A stretch of 64,000 bases of DNA from CBDDEH01 sp965226865 (GCA_965226865.1 CBDDEH010000003.1:124001-188000), one strand, 5' to 3'. Shown: positions 16,455 through 25,278, numbered from the stretch's first letter. The notes: generated by a model not told the origin, from the letters alone. Program-made: numbers and translations.

Positions 16455-18575
16455 ATGAGACTCAAGAGTTTGATAATCACACTGATGATGGCACTGGTGG
16501 TTAGCCAGATTGCAGTTGTGGGCGTCTCGGCCAGTGGGAACGCGCAGGAAACGCGGACAGAGGGCGTCTTCGGCACGGTGATCCGCAAAGAGGGCGCTAA
16601 CATCGTTTTGGACACCAAGAGTGGCGAAGTGGAAGTCGTTACCACATCTGACACCCAATTTAAGGTTCCCGGACTGGATGTGGCATCCCTCGAAGACATC
16701 TCGGAAGCCGATAGGGTCGCTGTTTTCGCGGCAATCGAAGGCGATAACGTCACTGCTGTCGATGTGTTGAAAATACCCAGTCGACCTGCCACTCACCTCC
16801 ACGTAGTTGGAGTGGTGGAAGAGGTAATAGATGGGACTGCGAGGGTGGTGGATAAAGAAGGAAATACATTCAACGTTGAACTCCCTGAAGACGCCCCACC
16901 CGTCGAGGTGGGTGCGGTTGTAACATTGGTCAGTCACAGGGACGCCCGTTCCGGTAGGCTGGAAAGCAAGGCCGTCGAGCGTCTAAAGCAAGTAGTGGAG
17001 CGCCTCGAGAACCAAATAGGTCTGCTTGAGCAAAAAGTCAGGGAACTGCAAGGCCAGTTGAAGCGGAAAGCAGAGGAACAGCTTACTAGGGTAAAACGGT
17101 CGCTGGAGGATAACGCTGACCGCAAGCTATCCGCCCTGGATGACGCTGTTTCTCGGTCCACCGGTGAAAACAAAACCCGCCTCAACGATGCCCTGGAGAA
17201 CGCATCCCGGGATCTGACCGAGACGACGAACAAGCACGGAGTCAGGCCTCCAATGGCCAGAATCGCCGGAATCATCTCAGGTGTCGATCTGGACAGTGGC
17301 TTGATCGGTATCGAGATCGCGTCTGGCAGGGTTTTGGAACTACATGTGACGGAAGCCACCGAGATCAAAGCCACCCATGAGGATAAAGATTCTCAGGGGG
17401 ATGTGAACGTCGGAGATCAAGTGGTAGCCGGATACAACCCGCATACCAAAGAGGCCTTGTTGATCGTTGTCAATCCTCCGGAGCCCGTTGAGGTAAACGT
17501 AATTATTGCGTCCGTTGACATAGCCACCTCCACATTAACTGTTGTGATTCCTAAGCGGGGTGAGTTCGTCATAACGGCCGACGAGAGGACAAAAATAATA
17601 AAGGACGGCCACGAGGCTCGTTTGGGGGACCTGGAGCCTCGGGACATCGCCCGGATACGGGCGATCCCTGCCACCAGATTGGCTCTAAGAATCGAAGCTC
17701 GGTCACCCAAGCCGGTCGGCATAAAAGGAGTTGTCGCCGGGCTGTCACGAGGTGGCGAGGAGGAACCACCAAAGGTAACGGTACACACCCCAGAGGGTAG
17801 AGGTCTGACTTTGAACATAACTCGTTCGACAAGGATCATCAAGGACGAGCATGAGGCGTCTTTCGCAGACCTTGCGGTTGGAGACGTTGGCGGATTTCAG
17901 TTGGACCCGACTACTCATAATGCTTTGGCAATCGAGGTCCGGTCACCCAGAGATGTAACGATCTCCGGGGTAATCGGCGCTATAGACCTGACGTCTGAGC
18001 CGCCGTCGCTTGTCATCGTGAATCCCAGGGGTCCCGAAAGGCTCGCACTTAAGGCCGACACGTCTACGATAATCGAAAAGGATGGCAACGAGCACGCCAC
18101 GCTTCGTGATTTAGCAGTCGAGGATATCATCGTCAAGGGTACATTCAATCCCGGAACTCGTTTGATCTCGAGGCTGGTCATCCAGTCTCCTCCAACCTCT
18201 AGAGTCACGTTTACCGGAATCTTGACTGAAACGTCGGGCCGCGCCTGGACAGTCGACGACAAGGAGATAGTTCTCAGCCGTGCCACGCGAATACGCGGAA
18301 AACCCGATGTGGGAGACACGCTAGAGGTTGTGGCTGTCATGAGGCCGGACGGCAACCTGTGGGCCCTTGCAATAATTGTCGAGGGTGAAGGTGATTTGGC
18401 TCCTGTTCGAGATCGTGATCAGGATGACTCACGAACCGACGATGGGCGAGATGGAACTTCTGGCGAACAGGAACAAACCGAGACGAGAGACCGTGAGTCT
18501 GATACCGGTGATCCCGACGAACGCTCAGAAGATGAAACGGATGTTAGAGGCCCAGAACGGGTGAGGTCTAGGTAA
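16455..18575 (+). CDS. Secreted multi-repeat DUF5666-like protein with coiled coil
   Basis: 706 residues. A signal peptide (LIITLMMALVVSQIAVVGVS) is followed by repeated ~80-residue beta-rich units, each with a pattern like GVISGVDLDSGLIGIEIASG and ending near an IIKDGHEA or IIKDEHEA sequence; I count about six, resembling DUF5666. A coiled-coil segment (about 175-260, ERLENQIGLLEQKVRELQGQ) separates the first two units from the rest. The C-terminus is strongly charged (Asp/Glu/Arg). It follows the sigma/DUF5667/lipoprotein set on the same strand and probably acts in the envelope. No catalytic motif is visible and the function is unknown. Confidence 0.68.
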   Translation: MRLKSLIITLMMALVVSQIAVVGVSASGNAQETRTEGVFGTVIRKEGANIVLDTKSGEVEVVTTSDTQFKVPGLDVASLEDISEADRVAVFAAIEGDNVTAVDVLKIPSRPATHLHVVGVVEEVIDGTARVVDKEGNTFNVELPEDAPPVEVGAVVTLVSHRDARSGRLESKAVERLKQVVERLENQIGLLEQKVRELQGQLKRKAEEQLTRVKRSLEDNADRKLSALDDAVSRSTGENKTRLNDALENASRDLTETTNKHGVRPPMARIAGIISGVDLDSGLIGIEIASGRVLELHVTEATEIKATHEDKDSQGDVNVGDQVVAGYNPHTKEALLIVVNPPEPVEVNVIIASVDIATSTLTVVIPKRGEFVITADERTKIIKDGHEARLGDLEPRDIARIRAIPATRLALRIEARSPKPVGIKGVVAGLSRGGEEEPPKVTVHTPEGRGLTLNITRSTRIIKDEHEASFADLAVGDVGGFQLDPTTHNALAIEVRSPRDVTISGVIGAIDLTSEPPSLVIVNPRGPERLALKADTSTIIEKDGNEHATLRDLAVEDIIVKGTFNPGTRLISRLVIQSPPTSRVTFTGILTETSGRAWTVDDKEIVLSRATRIRGKPDVGDTLEVVAVMRPDGNLWALAIIVEGEGDLAPVRDRDQDDSRTDDGRDGTSGEQEQTETRDRESDTGDPDERSEDETDVRGPERVRSR

Positions 18576-18627
18576 CTGTTTCAAGACTGAAGATTACTCG
18601 AAGAGCCCGGTCACATCTGGATTCTTA

Positions 18628-18939
18628 CTATTCTAGGCTGATCTCTATGTCGTCGCCCTGGACTCGCAACGGATACGTCCGTAAGGGCGCCCTTGCCGGG
18701 AGTTCAACAACCCTTCCCGTCGTAACGTCGAACTTGGCGCCGTGGCGTGGGCATGTCACCACCTTACCCTCGATGGTGCCGAATCCCAGCATGCCTCCAT
18801 CGTGGGTGCAGGCGTCGACGACCGCATAAAAAGCACCGCCCACGTTGCATATCAGAACGTGCTCTCCCTTTTCGAGGGTTACACTTTTCGATTCTCCGGG
18901 AAGCAGGTCACCCGTCTTCGCTGCTTTCACGTATTTCAC
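18628..18939 (-). CDS. Rieske-type [2Fe-2S] ferredoxin
   Basis: A 103-residue soluble Rieske protein resembling dioxygenase ferredoxins or the NirD small subunit. The cluster motifs are CTHDGG (residues 43-48) and CPRHGAKFD (63-71), giving CxH and CxxH ligands. It starts at GTG 18939 with AAGGAAG upstream. No oxygenase is adjacent, so its electron acceptor is unknown. It is convergent with the DUF5666 gene and divergent from the arsR gene. Confidence 0.9.
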   Translation of the reverse strand: MKYVKAAKTGDLLPGESKSVTLEKGEHVLICNVGGAFYAVVDACTHDGGMLGFGTIEGKVVTCPRHGAKFDVTTGRVVELPARAPLRTYPLRVQGDDIEISLE

Positions 18940-19072
18940 GTTGCGCTTCTTCTTCCTTAGGGTTCCCGAGAATGTCTTTATTGTAAGCGAGCAATCGTGT
19001 CGTGAACCGACCCAGATTTGGCGTGTTTGGGTGGGTTTGTGGGAATGAATGGAGGGGTTGGCAAACAGGCGC

Positions 19073-19114
19073 AGTTACCGAATGCTTAACCATATGGTTA
19101 AGCATTCGGTAACT
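19073..19114. promoter_or_regulatory. 42-bp perfect palindrome overlapping the arsR-family start codon
   Basis: The sequence from 19073 to 19114 is identical to its own reverse complement over all 42 bases; the central 20 are GCTTAACCATATGGTTAAGC. Its axis falls exactly before the ATG at 19094, and the other candidate ATG (19082) is also inside it. ArsR/SmtB-family proteins bind palindromes as dimers, so an autoregulatory operator is the simplest reading. Formed in mRNA, it would hide the start codon. A GGAGGGG lies upstream at 19051-19057. Confidence 0.75.
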
Positions 19115-19438
19115 CTCGACTCTACTTTTTCGGCCCTTTCCGATCCGGTCCGCCGCGCGATATTGGCCCGGCTGGCCCAGGGCGACTCTACCGTCAGTGA
19201 GCTTGCGGCTCCCTTTTCAATATCCCTTCCGGCCGTGTCCAAGCACCTCCGTATCTTGGAAACCACCGGGCTGGCCCGGCGTGAAAAGCAAGGCCGCACG
19301 CATTGGTGCCGCCTCGCTGCCAGACCCATGAAAGAAGCCGCCGACTGGATCGCATGTTATCAGAAGTTTTGGGATGAGAAATTCGACGCCCTTAACCAGT
19401 ATCTGGGGAAATCAAAGATCGAGGAGGAATCACCATGA
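19082..19438 (+). CDS. ArsR-family transcriptional regulator
   Basis: A winged-helix regulator of about 118 residues. LDSTFSALSDPVRRAILARL and VSELAAPFSISLPAVSKHLR form the DNA-binding domain, followed by the wing (GLARREKQGRTHWCRL). It has no metal-binding CxC of the ArsR/SmtB sensor type, fitting the SRPBCC-linked subgroup. The start could be ATG 19082 (MLNHMVKHS) or ATG 19094 (MVKHSVTLD); both lie in the 42-bp palindrome. It overlaps the downstream SRPBCC gene by 4 bp (ATGA), the standard pairing for this subgroup. Autoregulation through the palindrome is inferred. Confidence 0.9.
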   Translation: MLNHMVKHSVTLDSTFSALSDPVRRAILARLAQGDSTVSELAAPFSISLPAVSKHLRILETTGLARREKQGRTHWCRLAARPMKEAADWIACYQKFWDEKFDALNQYLGKSKIEEESP

Positions 19439-19887
19439 CCAGCTCAGCAACCAGCCCAGAGACGACCCTGCAAATCAGACGGACCTTTCAGGCTCCTCGC
19501 GAGAGAGTTTTTCGCGCCTGGACAGAGCCGGAAGAACTCAGAAAGTGGTGGCGTGTCGGCGACAATTGGTCCAGTCCAATTGTGGAAGTGGACTTACGGG
19601 AGGGCGGCAGCTATCGCATCGGCATGAAAAATCCAGACGCCGACCAACCCCACATAACGATTGGCATGTTCAAAGAGGTCAACACTCCGGGGAAGCTGGT
19701 CTATACTTGGTCGTTCGAGGCCCCGGGCCAGTCCGGCGATGAATCTCTTGTAACCGTGGAATTTCTCGACAAGGGTGGAGTAACCGAGGTCGTACTGACC
19801 CATGAGAAATTCGCTGACCAGCACGCCCGAGACGAGCACAATCAGGGCTGGAACGGCGTCCTGGACCAGTTGGCCAAGATACTCTAG
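19435..19887 (+). CDS. SRPBCC (AHSA1-like) domain protein
   Basis: A 150-residue START-like fold protein of the activator-of-Hsp90-ATPase-homologue group. Typical sequences are present: RRTFQAPRERVFRAWTEPEE and KKWW-like RKWW at the N-terminus, a DLREGGSYRIGM strand pair, and HEKFADQHARDEHNQGWNG at the C-terminus. Such proteins bind hydrophobic ligands in a deep cavity; the ligand is unknown. Translation is coupled to the ArsR-family gene by ATGA overlap, so the regulator probably controls this gene. Confidence 0.88.
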   Translation: MTSSATSPETTLQIRRTFQAPRERVFRAWTEPEELRKWWRVGDNWSSPIVEVDLREGGSYRIGMKNPDADQPHITIGMFKEVNTPGKLVYTWSFEAPGQSGDESLVTVEFLDKGGVTEVVLTHEKFADQHARDEHNQGWNGVLDQLAKIL

Positions 19888-19896
19888 CCAGGCAGG

Positions 19897-20652
19897 CTAC
19901 AGGACGAGTTCGGGCGGCCTTTTGACTGCGGATGCGTCCTTGTCATCGGGGCTCCAGTTCGCCAATCGCACGATGGCGCTGTAAGGTGCTTTCCTGAGGG
20001 TTGGAGCCCCGTGCACACTTGCGTTGGAAGGGCGGTACAGGTACGTACCAGGCACAAAAACCCGGTTGCCGTCCACGTCTTGCTCCCAGTCCTCTATTGC
20101 GCCTTCCAAAATATATAGCTCTTCGCTATGACTGTGATAGTGCACATCAGAGTGGATGGGGCCTTCATGATGACACCAGGAAATTCCGACACGCACGCCA
20201 GCCGTCTCGTCGGCCCTTAACGCTCGAACTTTTAGCGTGCCGAACTCAGCGTCGGGGACACCAGGCAGGCTATTTATATCTTTGATAAATACCGGTTTGT
20301 TCGAGCCCTTTGTGGCTTCCGGCCCGGCAGCCATTATTAGCACCGTGGCTCCATCACGGGTTTTGACAGGCCCGTAGCTTAGACCCTTGGGCTGATAGAA
20401 ATAAGAGCCGGCACTACATGTGTGACCGCTATAGACCAGGTCGCCTTCTAAAACAAAAAGGTCCGCGTATCCGCCACTCACACGCTCATCCTGCTCGTAG
20501 CCGGCATCGTATTTAACCAACACGGTCCGAGCTCCTGCTTCCTCATCTTTCCAAAGGCTCTTGATCCAGGCGCTCCCTTTGTTGCCTTCGACGACCACGG
20601 GTTCCCAAACGAGAAGGTCCCCATGAATGACAAAGGACTCCGCTTGATCCAT
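19897..20652 (-). CDS. Two-domain cupin protein (ChrR/quercetinase-like)
   Basis: About 251 residues with two cupin barrels. The second keeps a metal-site signature (SDVHYHSHSEELYILEGAIE) with two His and a Glu. The first (YDAGYEQDERVSGGYADLFV, then LEGDL) lacks the usual HxH pair. Such bicupins include dioxygenases and sensors with only one occupied metal site. I chose the ATG at 20652 because GAGGT lies 6 nt upstream; a GTG at 20664 is possible. It is convergent with the SRPBCC gene. No function is assignable beyond the fold. Confidence 0.75.
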   Translation of the reverse strand: MDQAESFVIHGDLLVWEPVVVEGNKGSAWIKSLWKDEEAGARTVLVKYDAGYEQDERVSGGYADLFVLEGDLVYSGHTCSAGSYFYQPKGLSYGPVKTRDGATVLIMAAGPEATKGSNKPVFIKDINSLPGVPDAEFGTLKVRALRADETAGVRVGISWCHHEGPIHSDVHYHSHSEELYILEGAIEDWEQDVDGNRVFVPGTYLYRPSNASVHGAPTLRKAPYSAIVRLANWSPDDKDASAVKRPPELVL

Positions 20653-20764
20653 GTCTGACCTCACTTTTCATCGAGCGGTAGGTTGCTGGTAATGTAGTGT
20701 TTAGTTGCATGGCAGTCAACCCTGTATATAATCGTGTCAGCGAATATCAAAAAAGGGAGTGACT

Positions 20765-21082
20765 ATGTATTTGATCAGACGGGTCTGGAAGATCAAGAAA
20801 GGCGTCCCACGTGCTGCTCGTACGGCTGCGGATATAGTAACAAAGATGGGAAAGCTCTACGAGGAAGCCGGGCAGAGGTCACCTTTCAGAGTGTATACCA
20901 GTGGAGGCACGGTGCCGGGGCCCGACAATACTGTCTATATGGACTGGACCGATCAGACGCTACGTTCACCGTATAGAGCAGACAACCAAATTCCAGACGG
21001 GATGGCTGACCTTGGCAAGGAACTGAACGAGTTTGTGGAGGAGAGCTACATCGAGTTTTACGAGATGTACAGCCCTAGCTAG
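20765..21082 (+). CDS. Conserved-looking small protein, possible dimeric alpha-beta barrel fold
   Basis: A protein of about 105 residues starting at ATG 20765, 5 nt after GGGAG. It begins MYLIRRVWKIKKGVPRAAR and contains TVPGPDNTVYMDWTDQTL, then ends EESYIEFYEMYSP. The pattern of a short strand, a helix and WxD-type strands is reminiscent of NIPSNAP/Dabb-like stress proteins, but I recognise no diagnostic motif. It has no signal peptide or cysteines. It is convergent with a very small gene on the other strand. Confidence 0.6.
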   Translation: MYLIRRVWKIKKGVPRAARTAADIVTKMGKLYEEAGQRSPFRVYTSGGTVPGPDNTVYMDWTDQTLRSPYRADNQIPDGMADLGKELNEFVEESYIEFYEMYSPS

Positions 21083-21083
21083 C

Positions 21084-21260
21084 TCACTTAACCAAGCCGG
21101 GAAACTCTTTGTTGCGCTTCCGCAGCCAGCCTTTCGCTTCAAAGTACTGCTGCAATGTCGCGCCCACGGCCCGCATTTGTTCCGCGGCACTCTCGAAGTC
21201 GAGGGAGCCGGTGGTATGATTCTCCAGTATCTTGCTTTCAGGCAAGCTCAAAGTCGTCAT
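21084..21260 (-). CDS. Small hypothetical protein (58 residues)
   Basis: A short reading frame from ATG 21260, which has a strong GGAGG 6 nt upstream; this supports it as a real gene despite its size. It encodes a soluble, mostly helical protein (AAEQMRAVGATLQQYFEAKG) with no cysteines and no recognisable domain. A longer in-frame start at 21296 lacks a ribosome-binding site. The function is unknown. Confidence 0.5.
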   Translation of the reverse strand: MTTLSLPESKILENHTTGSLDFESAAEQMRAVGATLQQYFEAKGWLRKRNKEFPGLVK

Positions 21261-21493
21261 TTCCCACCTCCGAACCTTTTTCGATCTTCTCACCACCTAC
21301 TTTAATCACCTTTTGTTTCTATGCCATCGGCCGTACACCTGATTTCAGTGCATCCAGAAGGACGACAGTCTTATCAACCTTGTGGCGGATTCATCATTGG
21401 CTCTATTGGCTAGACGCATTTAGAGCCACGTTTGTTCCAGACGAACAAAAATGCTAGGGACCCGCAAGTAGTGTGGGCGTTTTTAGATACCCG

Positions 21494-22635
21494 CTAGTTG
21501 CGGAGAGACTGGGCGGCCGCTACAACCGCCTGGAGTTTATTGAATGCAATGTGGGTGTCGTTAACCGGTCTGGTCGAGAAGGTACCGAAACCGCAGTCTG
21601 GATTAAGGAACAGCTTGTCCGCAGGATAAAGCTCCAGGGCCCGGTCGATAGTCCCTCTGATCTCGTCTGGAGACTCGATGGCTTCCGTCCTGGGATTCAC
21701 GACGCCGAGGCCCAGCTCCTTCCCTTCGAACCTTAATATATCTCCGGCACGCTCCGTGGCGTATTCCAGCACGAGCTGGTGTACGTTTAACTGCGACAGA
21801 TAATCCACAAGAGGATGGTAGCTGCCTCTGAGCAAGGTGGCCTCGTTCTGACTCCAGTTGCCCCTGCAAATATGCAACCCGATGCGGACACCCTCGACTC
21901 CCTCGATCACTCGGTTGATCAGGGACACCGCCAGTTGAAGTTCCTCGGCAGGGTCTTTGCGCGCTGCCAAGGCCGCGCACATGAAGGTACGCGTCTGGCC
22001 CTGTGTGAATACGAGCTCCGTTAGAACCGGCTCGTCGAATTGGATGAAGTCCACTCCGTTCTGGATCAGCTCGTGGACCTCGTCCTTCAACACCCGCACG
22101 ACATCTTCTGCCAGATCCTCCTTGGTCGGATATGCCTCGTGCGTGGCCTCGGGCACGTACATCGCCCGTGTGAGGAGGTATGGTCCCGGCAATGGGATCT
22201 TTACTGGTTTATCTGTATGCTCCTTGAGAAACCTGAGTTCATCCACCGCCAACGGCTTCCGCCGCTCGATTCTGCCAACGCAGGTAGGGTTGCTAATGGA
22301 GAAAGCCGGGACGTCGAGGGTTTGAAGGATACGCTCAAAGCCGTTTTGTCCTCAACAACGTCGAGCATCTCAGCCAGGGTCATCATCCTGACTCCATTTA
22401 GCTTTTCGGCGACGAAGGAGTAGAAATTATCACGCCGCTGTTCCCCGTCGGTGACGACGTCGACCCCCGCCTCTTCTTGTAGATGAATCGCTCTCAATAC
22501 AGCTTCGTCAGCCAATTGACTGAACTCGGATTCGCTGAGCTGTCCCTGGCGTTTAAGCTTCTGGGCCCGGAGTAGGTCCTTTGGTCTGGGCCAGCTACCC
22601 ACCGTGGTCACGGGAAAAAGTGGAAGTGCATTCAA
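21494..22635 (-). pseudogene. Methionine synthase II-like (MetE C-terminal type) methyltransferase, frameshifted
   Basis: A cobalamin-independent methyltransferase of the COG0620 type, about 380 residues when repaired, with one barrel and lacking the MetE N-terminal half. Zinc ligands appear in GLHICRGNW (His, Cys) and NPDCGFGTFSTRP (Cys); the N-terminus reads LFPVTTVGSWPRP. The frame breaks at TTTT (22344-22347, AAAA on the coding strand); one more A gives VVEDKNGFERILQTLDVPAF and rejoins the rest. It overlaps the PhnD-like gene by 4 bp and is the last gene of an operon. Single-barrel relatives transfer methyl or alkyl groups to thiols, and the acceptor here need not be homocysteine. Confidence 0.85.
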
Positions 22636-23456
22636 GCTGGCGTACTCTCGAAGAACCGCTGTCTTTCGACCGCATCAGACAGCGGGCCGTAGCCTGTCGT
22701 GCGGCCTGGCATCCACCGCTTGAGGCCTTCCAGGTCCATCATCTCGCGGTGATTTGGATTGTCATAGCTCATCGAGAAGAGCACGTCGAGCCACCTCCTC
22801 TCCATTTCTGCGGCTAAATCCTTCAGAACAGTAAATACGCAGTGGTCGAAACTATCGGTGCTTGCCAAGATGTGATATGTGTTGGGATTGATAGTCCCAT
22901 CTTGCGTCCATCTTTCCCAGTTCAGGTCCAGCATGGTCGATGCGTCCGCGTCGCCCTTTTCAAGGCATTTGAACGCATCCAGCTCACCTCCGACATGGTC
23001 TCCGTGCTTGCCCACCAGTACGTCAAATCGTTTGACAAGAAAGTCTTTAGTTAGTTCCAGCCCCTGGTGTTGAAGGTACCCAACCGGGATGAGAGTGGAC
23101 TGTGGGGAGTCCTTGGCTCCAACTGCGACAGTCTTGCCTCGTAAGTCGTCCAGGCTATCAATGACACTGTTTTTCTTCACTACGAGGTAAGAAACTCTGT
23201 CGCGGTCGGTATCTCGCATAGCAATAGCCCGGCATCTGGTTCCCGAGCGCCGTTGCGAATCCAACCACGCCAGGGGTGAATTCCAGGCGATGTCGATGTG
23301 CCCATTCATAAGAGCATCGACCTGTAACTCGTAATTGGAGTAATAGACGTTGTCGATAGGGCAGTGGTGCTCTTCGAAGAAGTCCCTGATAACGTCCCAG
23401 ATCACCGCGACCTTGGGGTCATAGAGTACAGCGCCGACTACGATGGGTTTGTCCAT
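22632..23456 (-). CDS. PhnD/SsuA-like substrate-binding-fold protein without signal peptide
   Basis: A 274-residue periplasmic-binding-protein fold similar to phosphonate-binding PhnD: GAVLYDPKVAVIWDVIRDFF at the start, then VDALMNGHIDIAWNSPLAWL, then SLDDLRGKTVAVGAKDSPQS. The last is the domain-2 ligand region typical of ABC-transporter binding proteins. It starts directly with the fold and has no signal peptide or lipobox, and no permease or ATPase gene is next to it. It may therefore be a cytosolic sensor or enzyme of the same fold. It abuts the acyl-CoA dehydrogenase stop and overlaps the metE-like start. Confidence 0.75.
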   Translation of the reverse strand: MDKPIVVGAVLYDPKVAVIWDVIRDFFEEHHCPIDNVYYSNYELQVDALMNGHIDIAWNSPLAWLDSQRRSGTRCRAIAMRDTDRDRVSYLVVKKNSVIDSLDDLRGKTVAVGAKDSPQSTLIPVGYLQHQGLELTKDFLVKRFDVLVGKHGDHVGGELDAFKCLEKGDADASTMLDLNWERWTQDGTINPNTYHILASTDSFDHCVFTVLKDLAAEMERRWLDVLFSMSYDNPNHREMMDLEGLKRWMPGRTTGYGPLSDAVERQRFFESTPA

Positions 23457-24608
23457 TTAGAAAAGCTCCATGCCGCAGAGAGTGCGCCCGATGAAATCGT
23501 GAGCGTGGTCTGTTGTTGGCGCCATTACTATCGCGGCTCTGGCGTCGCGAAAAAATCGTTCTAAACCAAGTTGCTTGCTGAATGCGGCGCCTCCACAGGC
23601 CCGCATGCCTATCTCAGTAACCCGTACCGCCGCTTCTGATGCGGCTGCCTTCACTTCCATCACCAGAAGTTGGGTCGCAACGCCGGGATTTTCGATTGAG
23701 TCGATGACGCTTACCAGATGTGCGCGAGCCATGTCGGTCTCTATGCGCATTTGTGCGAGACGTGCTCTCAGGTTTGGAAGGTCCGCCAGTTTGCTGTCGA
23801 GGTGTTCGAAACGGCTGGTAGTCAAGTGTCTCTGTGTAGATTGGACCGCGGCTTCGGCAATGCCAACCGCGATGGCCGCGCTGCCGGGTTGAAACACTGG
23901 TAGGACCACCTCCAACATCATGCCGAAACCACCTCCAGGTTCTGAGAGGGCGCGTTCTTCCCCGAGGGTTACCCCTTCCAGCGTCATCGGAGCGCTGGCA
24001 TTGCCCCTCATGCCAAGGGCGTTCCATGGTCCGGAAACGCTTAGCCCCGGGTCCTCCTTCCTGACAAGGTACAGCATCGTGTCGGTTGGATTAGCGCCCT
24101 CCGACCAACGGGTGGACAGAACGTATCCATCGGCGAAACCAGCGGATGTTACCCATGATTTTTCAGCGTTGATAACAACCTTACCGTTCTTGATTTCCGC
24201 CTTGCTGACCGGCGCCCAGAAGTGGCTTCTCGATCCGCGTTCACTCCAGGCTAAGGTGCTCAGGTGATCACCTTTGGCCGCTGCCATAAGCTGACCGGCG
24301 GCCCTGCCCGAGACAGCACTATAGCAAGCCACTCCGCACAAGTGCATGAGGTACACCATTCCGGTGGAGGCACAACGCTGGGAAATTTCTTCCAGGACGG
24401 CGCACGTCGTTCGAAGGTCCTGGCCCATTCCGCCGAATTCGGGCGCCACCGTCAGCCCCAGGAATCCTTCCCGGCTTAGAGCATCAATGGACTCTTTGGG
24501 GAACGTACTATTGGAGTCGACCTGGTCAGCGTTGGGAGCGATGTGCTGGTCGGCAATCTTTCTTGCTTTGTCGGCGATCGCTTGTTGTGCCGGGGTTAAT
24601 CGATACAT
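23457..24608 (-). CDS. Acyl-CoA dehydrogenase-family flavoprotein
   Basis: About 383 residues with the three-domain acyl-CoA dehydrogenase layout: helical N-terminus (LTPAQQAIADKARKIADQHI), middle beta domain with AWSERGSRSHFW and SWVTSAGFADGYVLSTRW, and helical C-terminus (EIGMRACGGAAFSKQLGLER, FFRDARAAIVM). The catalytic Glu of true dehydrogenases is not obvious, and DszC/SfnC-type monooxygenases share this fold, so oxidation of a non-CoA substrate is possible. The ATG at 24608 has GGAGG 4-7 nt upstream. It belongs to an operon with OsmC-like, PhnD-like and MetE-like genes. Confidence 0.85.
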   Translation of the reverse strand: MYRLTPAQQAIADKARKIADQHIAPNADQVDSNSTFPKESIDALSREGFLGLTVAPEFGGMGQDLRTTCAVLEEISQRCASTGMVYLMHLCGVACYSAVSGRAAGQLMAAAKGDHLSTLAWSERGSRSHFWAPVSKAEIKNGKVVINAEKSWVTSAGFADGYVLSTRWSEGANPTDTMLYLVRKEDPGLSVSGPWNALGMRGNASAPMTLEGVTLGEERALSEPGGGFGMMLEVVLPVFQPGSAAIAVGIAEAAVQSTQRHLTTSRFEHLDSKLADLPNLRARLAQMRIETDMARAHLVSVIDSIENPGVATQLLVMEVKAAASEAAVRVTEIGMRACGGAAFSKQLGLERFFRDARAAIVMAPTTDHAHDFIGRTLCGMELF

Positions 24609-24641
24609 GCCTCCTCCAATTCCTGGCACGCGGTTCGAACC

Positions 24642-25100
24642 CTAGGTAACCACTCGTATACTTAACTCCATATTTATCGCAGTCCCCAGGGTATTTAGCA
24701 GCGGTGACTTCCTGAGGGTCTCATCCCAGACCAGCTTAACTTTCTCTTCGTTCTCCGCCGAACTCACGTACACTTTTATCCTCAGCTTCTCCAGGCCGGG
24801 ATGGCCTTCTTCGCCGACTACTTCCAGGAAAGTAAGGGCGTTATTGAGCTCGCCATTTACCAGCGCTTCCACGTCGTCTATATCGATTCTTCTGGTTCGA
24901 GCCTGGGCCTGCAGTCCATTCACGACGTCCGCTGCGATTGCACCCAGAAAATATTCCAGGGCGGTTATTTGCCCGTACTCTTCATCGAACTGCAATGGCA
25001 CTCCGACCTCGAACCGGTGTTTGCGAACATATACCGTCGCCAGACCTTTGTCGGTAGTTCGAGCTCGTAGACCCCATTTGAATTTGTCTGCAGTAGTCAT
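24642..25100 (-). CDS. OsmC-like protein lacking the peroxidatic cysteines
   Basis: 152 residues with the OsmC/Ohr fold pattern: GQITALEYFLGAIAADVVNG on the central helix and LRKSPLLNTLGTAI near the C-terminus. The two cysteines that make OsmC/Ohr proteins peroxiredoxins are missing: the central helix has Ala where Cys is expected and SPLL replaces CPL-type sequence. A binding or structural role is more likely than peroxide reduction. It is first in the operon with the acyl-CoA dehydrogenase-like gene (33 bp gap) and divergent from the LysR gene across an intergenic region holding tandem repeats. Confidence 0.75.
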   Translation of the reverse strand: MTTADKFKWGLRARTTDKGLATVYVRKHRFEVGVPLQFDEEYGQITALEYFLGAIAADVVNGLQAQARTRRIDIDDVEALVNGELNNALTFLEVVGEEGHPGLEKLRIKVYVSSAENEEKVKLVWDETLRKSPLLNTLGTAINMELSIRVVT

Positions 25101-25141
25101 TCAGAGACGAACGCTGGCCTCGAATAGAGTTATGTAGAGGA

Positions 25142-25175
25142 CCAGAATTATCGGAAAGCCAGAATTATGGGAAAG
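25142..25175. repeat. Two tandem 17-bp repeats in the osmC-like/lysR intergenic region
   Basis: CCAGAATTATCGGAAAG (25142-25158) is followed directly by CCAGAATTATGGGAAAG (25159-25175), with one mismatch. The pair lies between divergent promoters, 42 bp from the osmC-like start. It could be a double operator for the LysR-family protein, though LysR sites are usually interrupted palindromes (T-N11-A). No other copy was noticed in the window. Confidence 0.6.
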
Positions 25176-25278
25176 ATTGTAAAGTACGATACATAGTAGG
25201 CATAATTGTCGCAAGTGCGATACCGATTGTGCATGAGGATACAGTATCGATTTCCAGGAATTAGAAAGCTTTCTGGCT

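Noticed and set aside
21297..21493. Possible gene or RNA between the 58-residue gene and the metE-like gene
   Set aside because: No frame with a ribosome-binding site was found. A short TTTGTTC/GAACAAA repeat near 21430-21450 has no T-run, so I do not call a terminator.
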